A DNA stretch of 64,000 nucleotides from Halichondria panicea (taxonomy: Eukaryota > Porifera > Demospongiae > Suberitida > Halichondriidae), in assembly GCF_963675165.1 (NCBI RefSeq), contig NC_087388.1, forward strand, positions 6,543,651 through 6,607,650, in the 5' to 3' direction. The position numbers and the translations under genes are program-made. Under the pieces are notes generated by a model. It did no database searches. It saw only the letters and a program-made list of their open reading frames with translations, and was not told the DNA's origin. Below are positions 47,369-60,600 of the stretch, one piece after another. How positions within the stretch are numbered: the stretch's first letter is position 1; each line of letters opens with the position of its first letter.

Positions 47369-48112
47369 ATGAATTCGGATATCTTCGAGGGAGGTGTTCT
47401 GGCCCCTCTGATGTCAAAGGTCAAACAGGAGCAACTCGGCATGCCACCATTCACTGACAAAGATCACTACATACGATCGTCCAAGACAGGAGAAGGTCCC
47501 TTTAATTACTCTCTGACTGATTACATTCACATTGATACCCACGCTGGCGGCGGTGCAAGTGTCGTACACATCTATCAGGACGAACTATCGTGTTTAGACC
47601 AACCACAATTGGACGAACTGGCAACCATGTTTTTTGAGGAAGTATTCAGGGAAGATAAGAGAGGCAATGCACATCATGTGATGGGAATAGTCCACAGGGC
47701 AGCCGCTTATTTGCCAGAGTTGGTGTCGTATTTAGGAGAAACACAACCTGATCTAGACGTTAAGGTATGTTTGTGTATTGTGCAATGTCTTGTATTTGTG
47801 TGTGTGTGTGTGTGTGTGTGTTCCTTGCACCAACAATGTACGTAGTGTTTGCTGTACACCAGCCAAGGGATTTCCCCCTCTCTAGTAAGCCCTTGAAATG
47901 CTCTCTACAATGACTTTGATTGTCTTTAAACTTGGAGAGAGCTGCTTAGACTAGGTCCTGGAGATAGACACACTCCTAATACCATGTGTGCCTCACCTTA
48001 CAATCTCTGAAGTTAATCTAACCTCCATAATTCATCAGTCACTACTCACTACATAGCCATCCCCACAATCCCACTGCAAATAGACCACTCACAACTTGCT
48101 GGTTGTAATTTA

Positions 48113-48154
<42 letters not shown>

Positions 48155-51100
48155 CACACCCACACACACTGCAGGTTGGCCACCTTCGTAAGCCTCAGAT
48201 AGAGACAGTCAAGATGGCGGACTATACTCGACGAGTGGAGGAGAGCTATTGCAGCGGCACCTTCAGACACGGTCCTCTACTACAGGTCAGCATGGTGGGA
48301 CAGTTCTCTGAGGAATCTGGAGGATACTTCCCTCAGCTACTAGGTATGGTGGGGTCAAAGGTCAACTACTAGGTAGGGTGGGGTGGAAGGCTAAAGTTCA
48401 GTAGAGTATGCTGTGTATTGTATGTATGTGCTTCACAGTGTGTCTCTTGTGTCAAAGAGAGCATTTAAAGTTTCCACAATAGCCCCCCTTGCTCAGTGGT
48501 TGTTCTGGCTTGTTGATTGATCAGGCTTGTTGGTTGATAGTGAGTCATTAGGAAAACCAGTTCCAGCCACCATGACTAAGTTTACATATAGGCATGACTG
48601 CCTTGCATGTAGCTGTAATCAATGCTTCTAGTGTTCATATTTCATTTCTGTATCTACATGCATAGATCTGTACGCATACAATTATAGAGATCAATGACTT
48701 CCTCTACTGTTGCCATCAGCTTCTAGTGTTCATGACAAGTGGGAGAAAGTTGGGATCATTCCATTTCTGTGTCTATACACGATATTTCCTTTATCTCATC
48801 AGATTTGCTGGAGGAGAGTCCATTTGTTCGTCTTACTACGCCCTGGGGTGGTCTCTCTAGCCTAGACCTGCCCAACAGACAGCTATCTGACGACGGGCCC
48901 ATCCTCTGGGTCAGGCCGGGGGAGCAGATGATTGCCTCAGGGGAAACCCCCGCTGGTACACCAAGGAAGAAAAAAGCGTAAGTGTGTGCTTTGTGTGTTT
49001 ATTATACATGTACAAGTTAGCTACAAGCGTGCCATCTACAAAAACATGTTGACACATTGTACCGTACATGGGTATTATTTATATTGAAAATGTTTAGCAA
49101 ATTAAAGTCAATAAAGTCAATGCTCAACTGTGGGCCAGTATTGGATATACAAAACAATTTTGCAGACCAATTGTTTCATGTAATTTTTATTAATTAAACT
49201 CTTTCTCTGCCCGATTATACTTTACGTGATTTAACCCTTTCCCCACAGTGGCAAGTCCGAGCTCCACTCTCTGTATGCTTCTCGAATGAGTGAGAAGAGG
49301 GAAACCTTATTTGAGGATCGTACGCGTTGTCATGCCGACCATGTAGGCCAGGGCCTCGGGCAACAAACTACAGCGGCTGTAGGTGTTCTCAAGGCAGTCA
49401 AGTTCGAGGATGAAAGGTACTCAATTGTAACTATCTTTTAGTTTGAATCAACAGCTAAAACTACGATCTTTGTGGCGGTGTGTGTGTGCAGTGTAGCCTG
49501 ACTGCATGATAAAGTATTAGTTGTTATATCTTGAGTGGCCGTAACTTTAGTTCCGTTGGTCCATTTTGTGATAGCTGGAAGTGAGCTCTTTCAGAAAATC
49601 TATTAAAATCGAAGTTCATTTTTGGGGCTGTTTTTGACAAAAAAGCGTGGGCTATAGGTGGGGGAAATGTGCAAATTTGGGCAAGATTGAAATGTTTGAG
49701 CTGAACATACTATCTGATAGAGTTTTTTCTAAGCTTTCAGAAAATTAAACTTTCATTTAAATAGGACTAACGGAACTTAAGTTATGGCCGATCGAAGATT
49801 ACATTTAGCTCAACCTACTGTTAGTACAGTGTACATGTACTATTTCCCTGCAGTGACACTGGTAGTAGAGAGATGAAAGATGTGATCTGCTTCCATGCTG
49901 CTGACTTCAACGAGGTAGCACTGAGACTGCAGCTGGACTTATATGAACCACCAATGTCACAGGTCAGTACATCAATGTAGAATACCACACAGAGAAATAT
50001 CAAATTATACAATATAATTATAGCTAAGTCTAATAACAGTACTGCAACGATTTCTGTTCTAATTATTGTTTCGGTATTAATCTGTTGCACATGTACACAC
50101 GTCTATAACACACGTCTATAAAGTACATTCCAGCCATGATTTGTATTCGGGAAGTTTGACTGAAACTCGTATGGTCAGTGTGTCATCTTTAAGATGCTCC
50201 CATTTGGTGGGATTAACACTGATTATGTCATTATGAGGCATGAAGAATGGTATACCGTAACCTGTCTCAGCTCTTTCATCGTCTTCTACTCTTTGACTTG
50301 CCGGATCATCGGGTGGAAATATAAATTCGCCTTTGTGATGGTTCGTGTTTCTTATCAAATTTAATATCTCAAATTTAATCTTCCCAGTGAACGGCCAGGG
50401 CAGGGAGTCATCATTGTCCCCCTTCATGAGACATATACCAATAGACAGATAATCATATTTTTCTTCAGCCGCTTCTCCTGTACCGTTGGCATGCACACGA
50501 GCACACATTTTATAGCCATTTGAGGGTGTATAAAATGGAGGACTGTGAAATACTTCGCTGTTGTTTTTTCGACGTGTATAATTATCCATTTTAAAAACAT
50601 GTATGGTACAAATATCGTTCTCTATTGAACTTCCCTGCCTCATTTTTTGATAGGTGATTTCTCTCTCATACCTGGCACATTTTTTGCTTAGGTTTAGGGA
50701 ATTTTCGACTATTGTTTTCAAATGAAATTGTGCATTTTCCTCGTGTATTTGGATATCTTTTCGTGGCGGTTTTTTTTCACAGCCAACCTCAGCATACTTG
50801 CAGGACACAGGCTCGTATTCACACATGGATTGATGGGTAATGATCTCACAGCGAGGAATGTTGCCCTGGCATTGATCATTCGGACATGGTACCTTAAACT
50901 TTGGGCAGATCTCTAGATGAGTGGTGGTCCTCTCCTGATGTTCCCCCGTCTCCTGACAATGTGGACACTTGTACTGACGTCTTGGGCAGTGGTTGGTGAG
51001 GTGGTCTTTAAGATCTTTTCTCAGAAACTTCGCAATATTATTATAGATCTTGCACTTGTTAGTACAGGGCAGGAGAGCATAGTCACATGACTGAAGGTGT

Positions 51101-54020
51101 GTCTTAAGATCTCCTAGTTCCCCCACCCAGCAACAGCCGTTGACCAGGTTGCTGCATTTGACCTTTAGAGCTTTGATGTCCCTGGCACCTGCAAGATAAT
51201 TAATGATTTGTGCAATACGTTTATAATACAGAGACATACCTCTCGAATCTTTAAAGAGAGTTAAATCTTGTCGACAATTTGGACAAGTCGTCTCGCTCTT
51301 CTGATATTCAATGATGCAGTCATGACAGAATACTTTGCCACAGTCATTGGTAGCATCTCCAGGATGTTGGTGAGGGTCCCTGGCTACACAGAGGCAGATG
51401 AGACACTTCAGACCTTCAGAGGGCTCTTCGAACCAGTTCAGATCATAGCCACCTACGCTAGAGCTGTTGGACGCCATATCATAAACTCTCCTTAGTCACA
51501 AAAGGGAGAGGAATTTGTTTGATTTATCTGTCACAAGACTATCTCCATATTTGCTTATCACTATTCACATACTGGGCGTGGTGTAGTTTCAGGACAACAT
51601 AATTATAGTCATGATATTCATATTCTGAGCAACTCATTTGTACATAGCATTCCTTCATTAAAAATCCTGACATCTGCTAAGAGAGTTAAATTTTCTCGAC
51701 AGTGTGGACAATTTGTGCTCTCCTTCTGATGTAATTATTTTTGCTATGCACTTACTAAATTCCTTCCCTTCCCCCCCCCCCCCCCACACACACACACACA
51801 GTGCCGTCAGTGGGTGGAGGAGGCCAAGCTGAACCTGTTACGTCGTGAGGGTGTTCGCTACGCACACTTTAGACTGAGGGAAGATGATGTGTATTTCATC
51901 CCACGCAATGTGATCCACCAGTTCCAGACAGTGGCTGCCTGTACTAGCATTGCCTGGCATCTCAGACTCAGGCAGTATCACACAGCCGCAGCAGAGGGAC
52001 GGGCTAATGGAACACAGGTGTGTGGGGTGTGTGGTGTGAGGAGGGGTGTTGTAGCTTATAGTTTGTTTTCTGGCACAATATCTTATCCAAACACTTCCAT
52101 GTATAGGAAGCTGGGGAAATGACTGCCTCTGAAAAAAACCTCTCCGATTCCGATATTGACCACACCCACAAAAACGGTCATGTGACCTCGTTGAAGAACT
52201 CTGCAAATCACCATGGCAACACGCTTGAAGGATCCTCTTCGGATGAAGACCAAATATCGTTTTCCTATTCGTCAGACGAAGAATTTCTACCAGACATGAT
52301 TAAAAAGAAAAAAACCGCTAGCAGCTCAAAAAAGAAGTCCTCATTTCCTTCATCTCCTGCTAATAAGAGCACACCATTATCGGAGCAACCTCTCTCACCT
52401 TCTAAGAGTTTGACCTCTCAGTCTAAGGTCAAAGCGCAGAGTGCAGTACGCAGTAAGCTCTCGGCACATAAGGATAGGAATATCAAAACACTTGGTGATT
52501 CTACGCCACAAAATATGAGCAATACATCCTCACAATCTCGAGAGGGTACGCCCACCTCCCCACACGCCCACGACACACCCTTACACCACCCACAGCTCCA
52601 CTCGTCACAGTTACAGCCCTCACAACCACACAGACGATTAGAAAACAAGAGAAAAGAAGATCTGTTCAGCCTGGAAAAGAAACGTCGAAGACTAAGCTCT
52701 ATGAACAACCTCCTCCGAAAAAGCTCTACCCCCTCCACTCCTCACACTCCTCACATTCCTGACATGGGTGAGGCCAGGACGCCACAGATACCGTCACTAG
52801 CATCCAAGGGCAAGACAATGAGAAACAGTCCCGCTGGCAAAAGACCACGGAAAAGCATCGATAGCAGTGATTCTGAGATTATTGAACCGACGTCTGTCAA
52901 GAAAACAAGCCCTTCAAGCAATTCAAAGCATCGACTTTCTAGTTTATCCGATAGCGAAGATGAGATTGTCTCCATGCCAACACGACAAGTGTCCCCACCA
53001 CTTAACAAGCAGGGGCCAGCCTCGACACTCTGGAAGGCTGATGGAACACTCAACAGTAGCAGTGACGAATCTGGTAAAGAGGAAAGACGCAAACCAAAGA
53101 AGATTAATCATGTGGACAGAATGAAATCGATTTTTGGCGATTCAGAAAGTGATGATGAATCATCCAACAAAGTCAGTGTGCCCTCTCCCCCTCCTCCAGT
53201 GGTTAAGCACACTAAGGTGGACACCCCTCCAGTGGTTAAGCAGACTAAGGTGGATAAGGTTGTGAGAAAGCCTAACAAAAGACAAGTATTCAGTGACTCT
53301 AATTCTTCTGATAATGAGGAGGCTGATGTTGCTGTCCAGGTGCCTGTTGTTAAGGAGGTTCCCCACTCTGAGAAGGGGAATTCCCATGCTGTTAGGGACA
53401 TCCCCCATGTTGTTAGGGACTCCCCTCATCCTGACCACAAGGCTAAGAGCGTACAGCGCAATCACAACAAGTCAGAACACTCCTCTACCACCAAACGACC
53501 TCTGGACCGCAGCACTCATAACGACGATAGCACTGCTAAGAAACTACGACTTGTCGATATCGATTTCACGGGTGGTAAAATGCGATCACCTTTCTCACAA
53601 CCTAAACCCTCTTCTAAACTGACACCTCTAAAGAAGCTAAGACTGCAATCACAGAAGAGCCACCATGGACCGTTGTCTGTGCACAGCAAACCAAAGAGCA
53701 GTGATGGTAAACTTCACACGTCCAGGAAAGAGGAGCATAAAACTACTGACAAGAAACCATCCGTTCACAAACTAACTTCTCCGGAAAAAAGCTCAAAACA
53801 AATTTCATCGACAACGAAAGACGGTCATCATAGAAAGAACGATTTGTTTAAGAAGTCATCACATGACTCTACTAAGAGATCACATGACCATGTCAAGAAA
53901 TCGCATGACTCGAGTAAAAAGTCACATGACTCTTCTGGGAGGGAACTGTTTGCTCACAAGAATGCAATTTTAGCGGCCAAGTTTCCACAAAAAAGGAACT
54001 TAGTGCCAGAGCACTCGTAA
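47369..54020 (+). CDS. RSBN1: RSBN1/KDM9-like JmjC histone demethylase
   Basis: Seven exons (47369-47764, 48175-48343, 48803-48977, 49249-49416, 49854-49962, 51802-52017, 52107-54020) give 1048 residues. Residues 1-405 carry the conserved RSBN1/RSBN1L core: [69 protein letters not shown] and [12 protein letters not shown]275/D277 (HAD) and H378 are the likely Fe(II) ligands by analogy with other JmjC enzymes (inference). The C. elegans relative DPY-21 and mouse RSBN1 demethylate H4K20me2. The last exon adds ~637 disordered residues rich in Ser/Lys with short repeats ([22 protein letters not shown]). An antisense TRAF-like gene sits in intron 5. Confidence 0.9.
49533..49800. repeat. R3 repeat copy in RSBN1-like intron 4
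   Basis: GAGTGGCCGTAACTTTAGTT at the left, AAAGCGTGGGCTATAGGTGG in the core and TTAAGTTATGGCCGATCGAAG at the right, with inverted arms. It ends about 55 bp before the exon 5 acceptor. Confidence 0.75.
50116..51477 (-). CDS. RING/TRAF-zinc-finger/MATH protein, nested antisense in RSBN1-like intron 5
   Basis: It can be read as one 453-codon frame, but positions 51239-51189 are a 51-nt intron (GTATGT...TTGCAG) without stop, at the site used by the two paralogues at 19-21 kb. Splicing gives 436 residues. It carries a RING finger ([23 protein letters not shown]), then several TRAF-type zinc fingers ([48 protein letters not shown]). A short coiled coil and a MATH domain ([51 protein letters not shown]) follow. 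It has more zinc fingers than its relatives, so it is closer to a classical TRAF. It probably acts as an E3 ligase/adaptor in receptor signalling; partners are unknown. Confidence 0.88.
   Translation of the reverse strand: MASNSSSVGGYDLNWFEEPSEGLKCLICLCVARDPHQHPGDATNDCGKVFCHDCIIEYQKSETTCPNCRQDLTLFKDSRGMSLYYKRIAQIINYLAGARDIKALKVKCSNLVNGCCWVGELGDLKTHLQSCDYALLPCTNKCKIYNNIAKFLRKDLKDHLTNHCPRRQYKCPHCQETGEHQERTTTHLEICPKFKVPCPNDQCQGNIPRCEIITHQSMCEYEPVSCKYAEVGCEKKPPRKDIQIHEENAQFHLKTIVENSLNLSKKCARYEREITYQKMRQGSSIENDICTIHVFKMDNYTRRKNNSEVFHSPPFYTPSNGYKMCARVHANGTGEAAEEKYDYLSIGICLMKGDNDDSLPWPFTGKIKFEILNLIRNTNHHKGEFIFPPDDPASQRVEDDERAETGYGIPFFMPHNDIISVNPTKWEHLKDDTLTIRVSVKLPEYKSWLECTL
51676..51740 (-). pseudogene. 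Relic fragment of a TRAF-like RING exon
   Basis: AAGAGAGTTAAATTTTCTCG with CAGTGTGGACAATTTGTGC mirrors the RING-coding stretch at 51261-51315 of the neighbouring gene with several substitutions. Only about 60 bp remain. Confidence 0.6.
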
Positions 54021-54270
54021 GACAACCCTGTGCAGTGTGTGTACAGTGTACTTTGTGTTATATAACATTGTTGAGAATTATTGTTGCAAGATAATTATTT
54101 AATTACATTATAGGATAATGATGAGGGCGGCGTTAATCGGAGGAATACAGGACATGTGATTACTTTAAGGTGGGCGTGACCGCATCAGCAAAAATACTGC
54201 TTGTTGTACAACTCGTGCAGTGCAGTGTGTTAGTCTTCTCTTTCAGTATCTAGCTAGCTGTGTGGAAGCT

Positions 54271-54577
54271 ATGGCTGGTCTGTCAAGTGAGGCCGTGATA
54301 CCAGAGAGAAAAGATGATTTTGCTGCCGAAGTAACAGTATGGCACCAGTTCAGAGCCTTGGTGAGGTTACTATAGCTACACACCTGTACACTCTCCAGTG
54401 ATTATAGTCAGCTAGTGTGTGTACTCTGGGTTGCACACACACGCATGCTGTGCATACAGTGGTATAAACAAGTAGTCATTTGAGTGTCCGATACATAAAC
54501 ATTCAATATTAAATTATATATCATTGATACGTACCTAATGCTAATATATAACTTTAATCGCTACTAACCCCCCACCA

Positions 54578-54630
<53 letters not shown>

Positions 54631-57600
54631 CACCCACACATGATACATACACACACCACCCACACACACGACAGTTTCTGAAGAATGCAACGCTCCAGTT
54701 TCGCTCTATTGGGACCAACATTTGCCAGCTGCTGACTCCAGTTATATTCATCATGTTTGCTGGACTGTTGCAGGTCATTGTCAACTCTATACTGGCCTCC
54801 AACAATGTTGTGATGCCAGGCACTAGTGCTGGATTCTTCCCACCCAATAACCCAGGGAGGCTAATGGCTTGCAGGTGAGCTAGGGGTCAATGAGGTCATT
54901 TACCTGGTACCCTCAATATCCTTAGCTATTGTATTATTGTACAACGACCCCACACGTTCTACCCCACCTCCAATGCCCCCCACAATGTATAACAATGTAT
55001 AACATAGTTTCAACCCTCCCCCACACAGCTACAACAACACCTCCAATGCACAGCTATGACCCCCCGCCTCCAATGCCCCCCACACACTAACCCCCCACAC
55101 CCTTACCCCCCACACAGCTATGACAACACCTCCAATGCCCCCCACAATGCAGAGGAGTGTCGACACGAAATATTCAACTTCTTTCTCGAGTTTCCAGATT
55201 GGAAGCAATTTCTCGAACAGTTGGAGGAAATCTCTAAATTTAAGAACATCTCTGAAGAGTTACAAGAAGGTCTACAGAACATCAGTGATGTGTCCTTTCT
55301 GCCCTGTCAGAATGTCCTCTTTGATTTGCCCCTCTACTATATTGGAAAGTAAGTTAGTCCAATTGTTTGCGATCAGCAGGATATGCCCACACTGTTAGGA
55401 GTGGTGGTTATTCTCCACAACATTTTGATTGTGGGTTTCTTAACTTATTTCTACTACAGTAGTAACTCACGGTGATTAGTCGCGGTTATGTGTGTCTAGA
55501 GGTTGTTGTACCATGAGTATATTAATGTACTCCTGTTAGTACCAACCACCACCACTGACCAGTGTGGGCACATCACTGCAGTGTACATAGACCTGCCTGC
55601 TCCCTCCCTCAGTTATTGGCCTCCCTCAACCGCCTATATATTTTTATATGTGCTCATTGCGTATGCACTGTTGATGTGCAGGTCGGAGGGAGTAAATCTT
55701 GAGCTTGGTAATCTCACTGGAAGTACAGTGAATGGTTCCTCTGCCACCAACAGAACTGGGTTTGTAGGTACGTCATCACACACCCACCCACACACACTCC
55801 ACACACCTCCACACTTCACACAGGCGGCATGGCTCCAGACTCTTGGTTGTATCAGTTCTCACTGGATTTCAAGATACATGACAAGAACTACATGGAATTG
55901 GACAACAGTGACACTTGTCCTGTGAGTGCCACTTAACCCTCCAGTTACATGCATATTTAACCCTCTCTACTCCAGATTAACGACGGCCCGTATATACAGC
56001 TGCCGATGTTTGTAGAAACTGAAAACTTGACAACTCTCAACAATCAACTGATCGATGTAAGCTAGCACTGTAGTAGGAATAAACCCACAATAATAATTAT
56101 GAGGCAATTCCTTCTGTTACGTGTATAACTTCCTTTTAGAGTGCTTTAAAAATCCCCTCAAGTTGTGTAGCATGTATTACATACCACATGTGACTGTGTT
56201 CACTAGGGATTAGCTGTGGAGGGTGTTTGTGATTCTAGTGACTGCACTGTTTACTTTCAATTAATGACCGTGTTTTAATAATCTCTTCTTTAGATTGTAC
56301 AAGATTACAATCTCCATGCCAACAAGTCCTCAGCAGCCCATGATCAGTACCAGAGGTAAGCAAGCTATGTGCTTGATTATAGCAAATATTTTTAGAGGAC
56401 CTAACAAACTTCATTGATTTGTCTTCTCATGCACATGAAGGAACTCTCAATCTCGTATATCCTGCAGTATAAATGTGCTGCTTTATAACTTAAACATTAA
56501 TTTAAGACAGGCATTTAACTAACTGCTTCTGTACTGATTTAGTTGTGCACCCGCACCCACAGGAACTATGCTTTACTGATTTAGTTGTGCACCCGCACCC
56601 ACAGGAACTATGCTTTACTGATTTAGTTGTGCACCCGCACCCACAGGAACTATGCTTTACTGATTTAGTTGTGCACCCGCACCCACAGGAACTATGCTTT
56701 ACTGATTTAGTTGTGCACCCACAGGAACTATGCTTTACTGATTTAGTTGTGCACCCGCACCCACAGGAACTATGCTTTACTGATTTAGTTGTGCACCCGA
56801 ACCCACAGGAACTATGCTTTACTGATTTAGTTGTGCACCCACACCCACAGGAACTATGCTTTACTGATTTAGTTGTGCACCCGCACCCACAGGAACTATG
56901 CTTTACTGATTTAGTTGTGCACCCGCACCCACAGGAACTATGCTTTACTGATTTAGTTGTGCACTCACACCCACAGGAACTATTACGTGACTCCTCTCTC
57001 CACTGACCAGTATCGCACAGTCATGGGCTATATTCAGAACATACACAACCACTCATTGGACAAGATCAAACCACAAGGTACAGTACTGTATACTCTCAAT
57101 AAATCCAATGAGGGGGGGTTGTAGTTGAACAGCCGTTAACTTTGGTATCGTTGATCCAATGTCAAAAATGTTATGATTTTCTGAAAGCTTAGAAAGAGAC
57201 CTTTCAAATGATGTATTTCAATCCAAAATTTCGTCCGGACCCAAATTTGTCATTTTTCACCTTTGGACCATGGGCTATAATCCATGGTATCGCCAAATTG
57301 GCAAACACTTTTATCTCTCAAATATGAACTTTGATGACACCATTTGAAAGATTTTTTTCTCAGCTTTTAGAAAATCATAAACTCGTTGATATTGGATTCA
57401 CAAAATTCAAGTTATGGCAGCCGAAAGAGTCTCCAAACCATTGATTAAACGGAGGGAGTGGGGGTGTAGTTGAACATCTTTCAACAGCCATAACTTGAGT
57501 ATCGTTGATCCAATGTCAAAAATTTTATGATTTTCTGAAAGCTTAGAAAGAGACCTTTCAAATGATGTATTTCAATCCAAAATTTCGTCGGGACCCAAAT

Positions 57601-60600
57601 TTGTCATTTTTCGGCCTCAGACCATGGGCTATAAATCCATGGTATCGCTAAATTGGCAAATACTTTTATCTCTCAAATATGAACTTTGATGACACCATTT
57701 GAAAGATCTTTTTCTAAGCTTTCAGAAAACCATAACATTTTTGACTTTGGATCCACGGAATTCAAGTTATGACAGCCGAAAGAGTCCCCAAACCATTGAT
57801 TAAACGGGGGGGGGGGTGTAGTTGAACACCCATAACTTTAGTATCGTTGATCCAATGTTGTTATAATTTTCTGAAAGCAGACCTTTCAAATGATGTGTTC
57901 TAAATCCAAAATTTCGTCGGGTCCCTAATTTCTCAAATACCACATAGCAACGGGCAACGATTTTAATTATCTAACTTTGCACATTACCACATGGTTGAGT
58001 AACCCTCTGTGTCCTCCTAGCTGGTATATTCGTCGACGACTTTCAGAGCATGGAGTCAGAGGTTAAACTGGGCTACACAATAGTAGCTGATGACCTCGTC
58101 CTGTACTCGTATGAACTGCCCAAACACTCGTCAGTGAGCGGCTTCAAGAGCAAGATTGATGTGGCTATAAACAGAAGGTACATGTTAGCTATAATTTATA
58201 TATATGCAGCTGGTACTTGTCCTCAGTCAAAGATAAAATTCGTAACTATCTTTCATAGGCCATATTTTTTGTTCAGATTGTCCAATTTCAATAGCTCTCA
58301 GAATGGTGTGCTTAGATACAAGATAAGTTGAAATCCAGCAATTCCCTATATTCAGTGGCCCCGTGTCTTCATTCCCTATATTCAGTGGCCCTGTGTCTTC
58401 ATTCCCTATATTCAGTGGCCTGTGTCTTCATTCCCTATATTCAGTGGCCCCGTGTCTTCATTCCCTATATTCAATGGCCCCGTGTCTTCATTCCCTATAT
58501 TCAGTGGCCTGTGTCTTCATTCCCTATATTCAGTGGCCCCGTGTCTTCATTCCCTATATTCAGTGGCCCCGTGTCTTCATTCCCTATATTCAATGGCCCC
58601 GTGTCTTCATTCCCTATATTCAATGGCCCCGTGTCTTCATTCCCTATATTCAATGGCCCCGTGTCTTCATTCCCTATATTCAGTGGCCCCGTGTCTTCAT
58701 TCCCTATATTCAGTGGCCCTGTGTCTTCATTCCCTATATTCAGTGGCCTGTGTCTCCATTTTATTCCAGGAATGGGATTATCAACATGATGAGCAACGCA
58801 CTCTTCAAGCAGCTACTGGGTAATCGGTCGTCTCCGGGGAACAATGTTACCATAGCAACCTACATCATGCCCCTCCCCTCTCAACCCATGCCCATTACCA
58901 TTGACATCACCACCATCCTGGGAGGACTACTCTATCCATTCGCTCTCTCCTTCCTTATTCCTGTGAGTACATTCTTGACAATTTCCATAGCTTTTGAGAA
59001 TAGTGCTAGATAGCCAATGAAAAGTGGAATCTAAATCACTTGGACAGGCTGTAAAATTCTGATTTTTTTCTGTAAAAAATAGCTTGTTAGTCGCTCTATC
59101 ATGTGGTTTTTCCCCCTATACAGGTCTTCATGGCGTCGTTGGTCAAGGACAAGTTTGAGAAGCACTTGATCATGATGGAACAGAATGGTTTGGGGAGGCT
59201 TACCTACTGGACCGTCACCTACCTCTTCAACTACATGCTCTATATACCTATCGCCGTGGAGATTGTCATCATATCATTGGCATTCCAGATACGATTGTTC
59301 ACACAGGTGAGGGAATACACATCATCTGAAAGACCTCTCTAAGCTTTCAGAAAATCATAAAATTAACGTTATTGGACCAACAAAACTAAAGTTATGGCCA
59401 ATAATTTTAAGATGTTGTATTTCTATTCCGTTTATTAACATCCCCTCTGGTAGTAGTACAGCTAGGAAGTGTGTATGTGTGTGATCACCCCCCCCCCCCC
59501 TAACAGACGGACGGGGTGATCCTCCTGCTCATGCTGTTCATATGGGGACATACGGTGGTCGTGCTTGGGTTTTTTTTCAGTACCTTCTTCAACCGACCTC
59601 GTGCGGCCATCTTTGTGGGTTACCTCCTAGTGGTGGCTAGTGTGGTCATTGGTGCTCTACTGGAAACACTGCAGGTGACTGTCATGTGATTACAGCGCAT
59701 GATAATATTATAATTATGTATACAACATACAATTGCTTGATAAACTTTTAAGCATTCGCCCCCCCTCCCACACACACCCCCCGCCCACACTACTCATCCG
59801 CCCACTCGTGTACAGGTGTTTCCAACAGACGTGACGCCATTCTTCTTGTACATGATGTACCCGATCTTTGCCTTCTGTCGGCTCTTCCAATACCTCAACA
59901 CAGGCTGTCTGGCCATGCAGTGTTACAGCATTGACATTCTAGCCCCGCAGGTCAGTCATGTGACAGTCATGTGATATATATATATATTACGTGTTTTTTA
60001 TACAATTGTTTTAATTTTTACGCTTATGCTACACAGGATGGTGGTCTTAGCCTGATTGCCACGGCGCTGGTGTACCTAGCAGGGTCGACAATATTGCTCA
60101 TGATTCTCAGTGTCTACTTGTCCTTTGTACTGCCCAGTTCCTATGGTGTCCGCAAATCTCCGTTCTTCCCAATAATAGGTAAGTGAGGAAAATAGCTGCT
60201 CAAGTTTATTTTGACTTGAGTGTGTCTAGCAGGGATCATACAAACGCAACGAAAATGAAATGGGAACTTTTATATGAGGGCTACTGTAGTTCCCAGTAAC
60301 TATAGATTGTCTGAGGATACAAATGATGTCATGTTGCTAGCTCAAGTTAGCCAATGAAAAGTGGGATCTACAATGTAGATCAACTACTTATTACAATCGT
60401 GATGTCACTGAACACTATATTATTCCTCTGTAGCTGTGTATAGATGGATCAAGAGTTTGTGTGCCAAGTGTGGGCTATTGAGCTGTAAGAAGAACGCCCA
60501 CGATTTACGAGCAGTAAGTAACCCCTTCACCTCTGTATTATTAGATTGTTTCACTCCTCCTTCCCCAGACGTCTGAGGTCAGTGTGGACCTAGAGGAAGT

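Noticed and set aside
56545-57006. Open frame of 153 codons with a 14-residue repeat
   Set aside because: It is the 42-bp intronic minisatellite read through. Only the last part (56977 onward) is ABCA exon 8, and in a different role.
56535-58748. CRISPR-like array
   Set aside because: The units are head-to-tail tandem repeats without unique spacers, in a eukaryotic intron.
58328-59013. Three overlapping repeat-rich open frames (PIFSGPVSSF type)
   Set aside because: They are frames of the 30-bp minisatellite; the real exon 10 begins at 58770.
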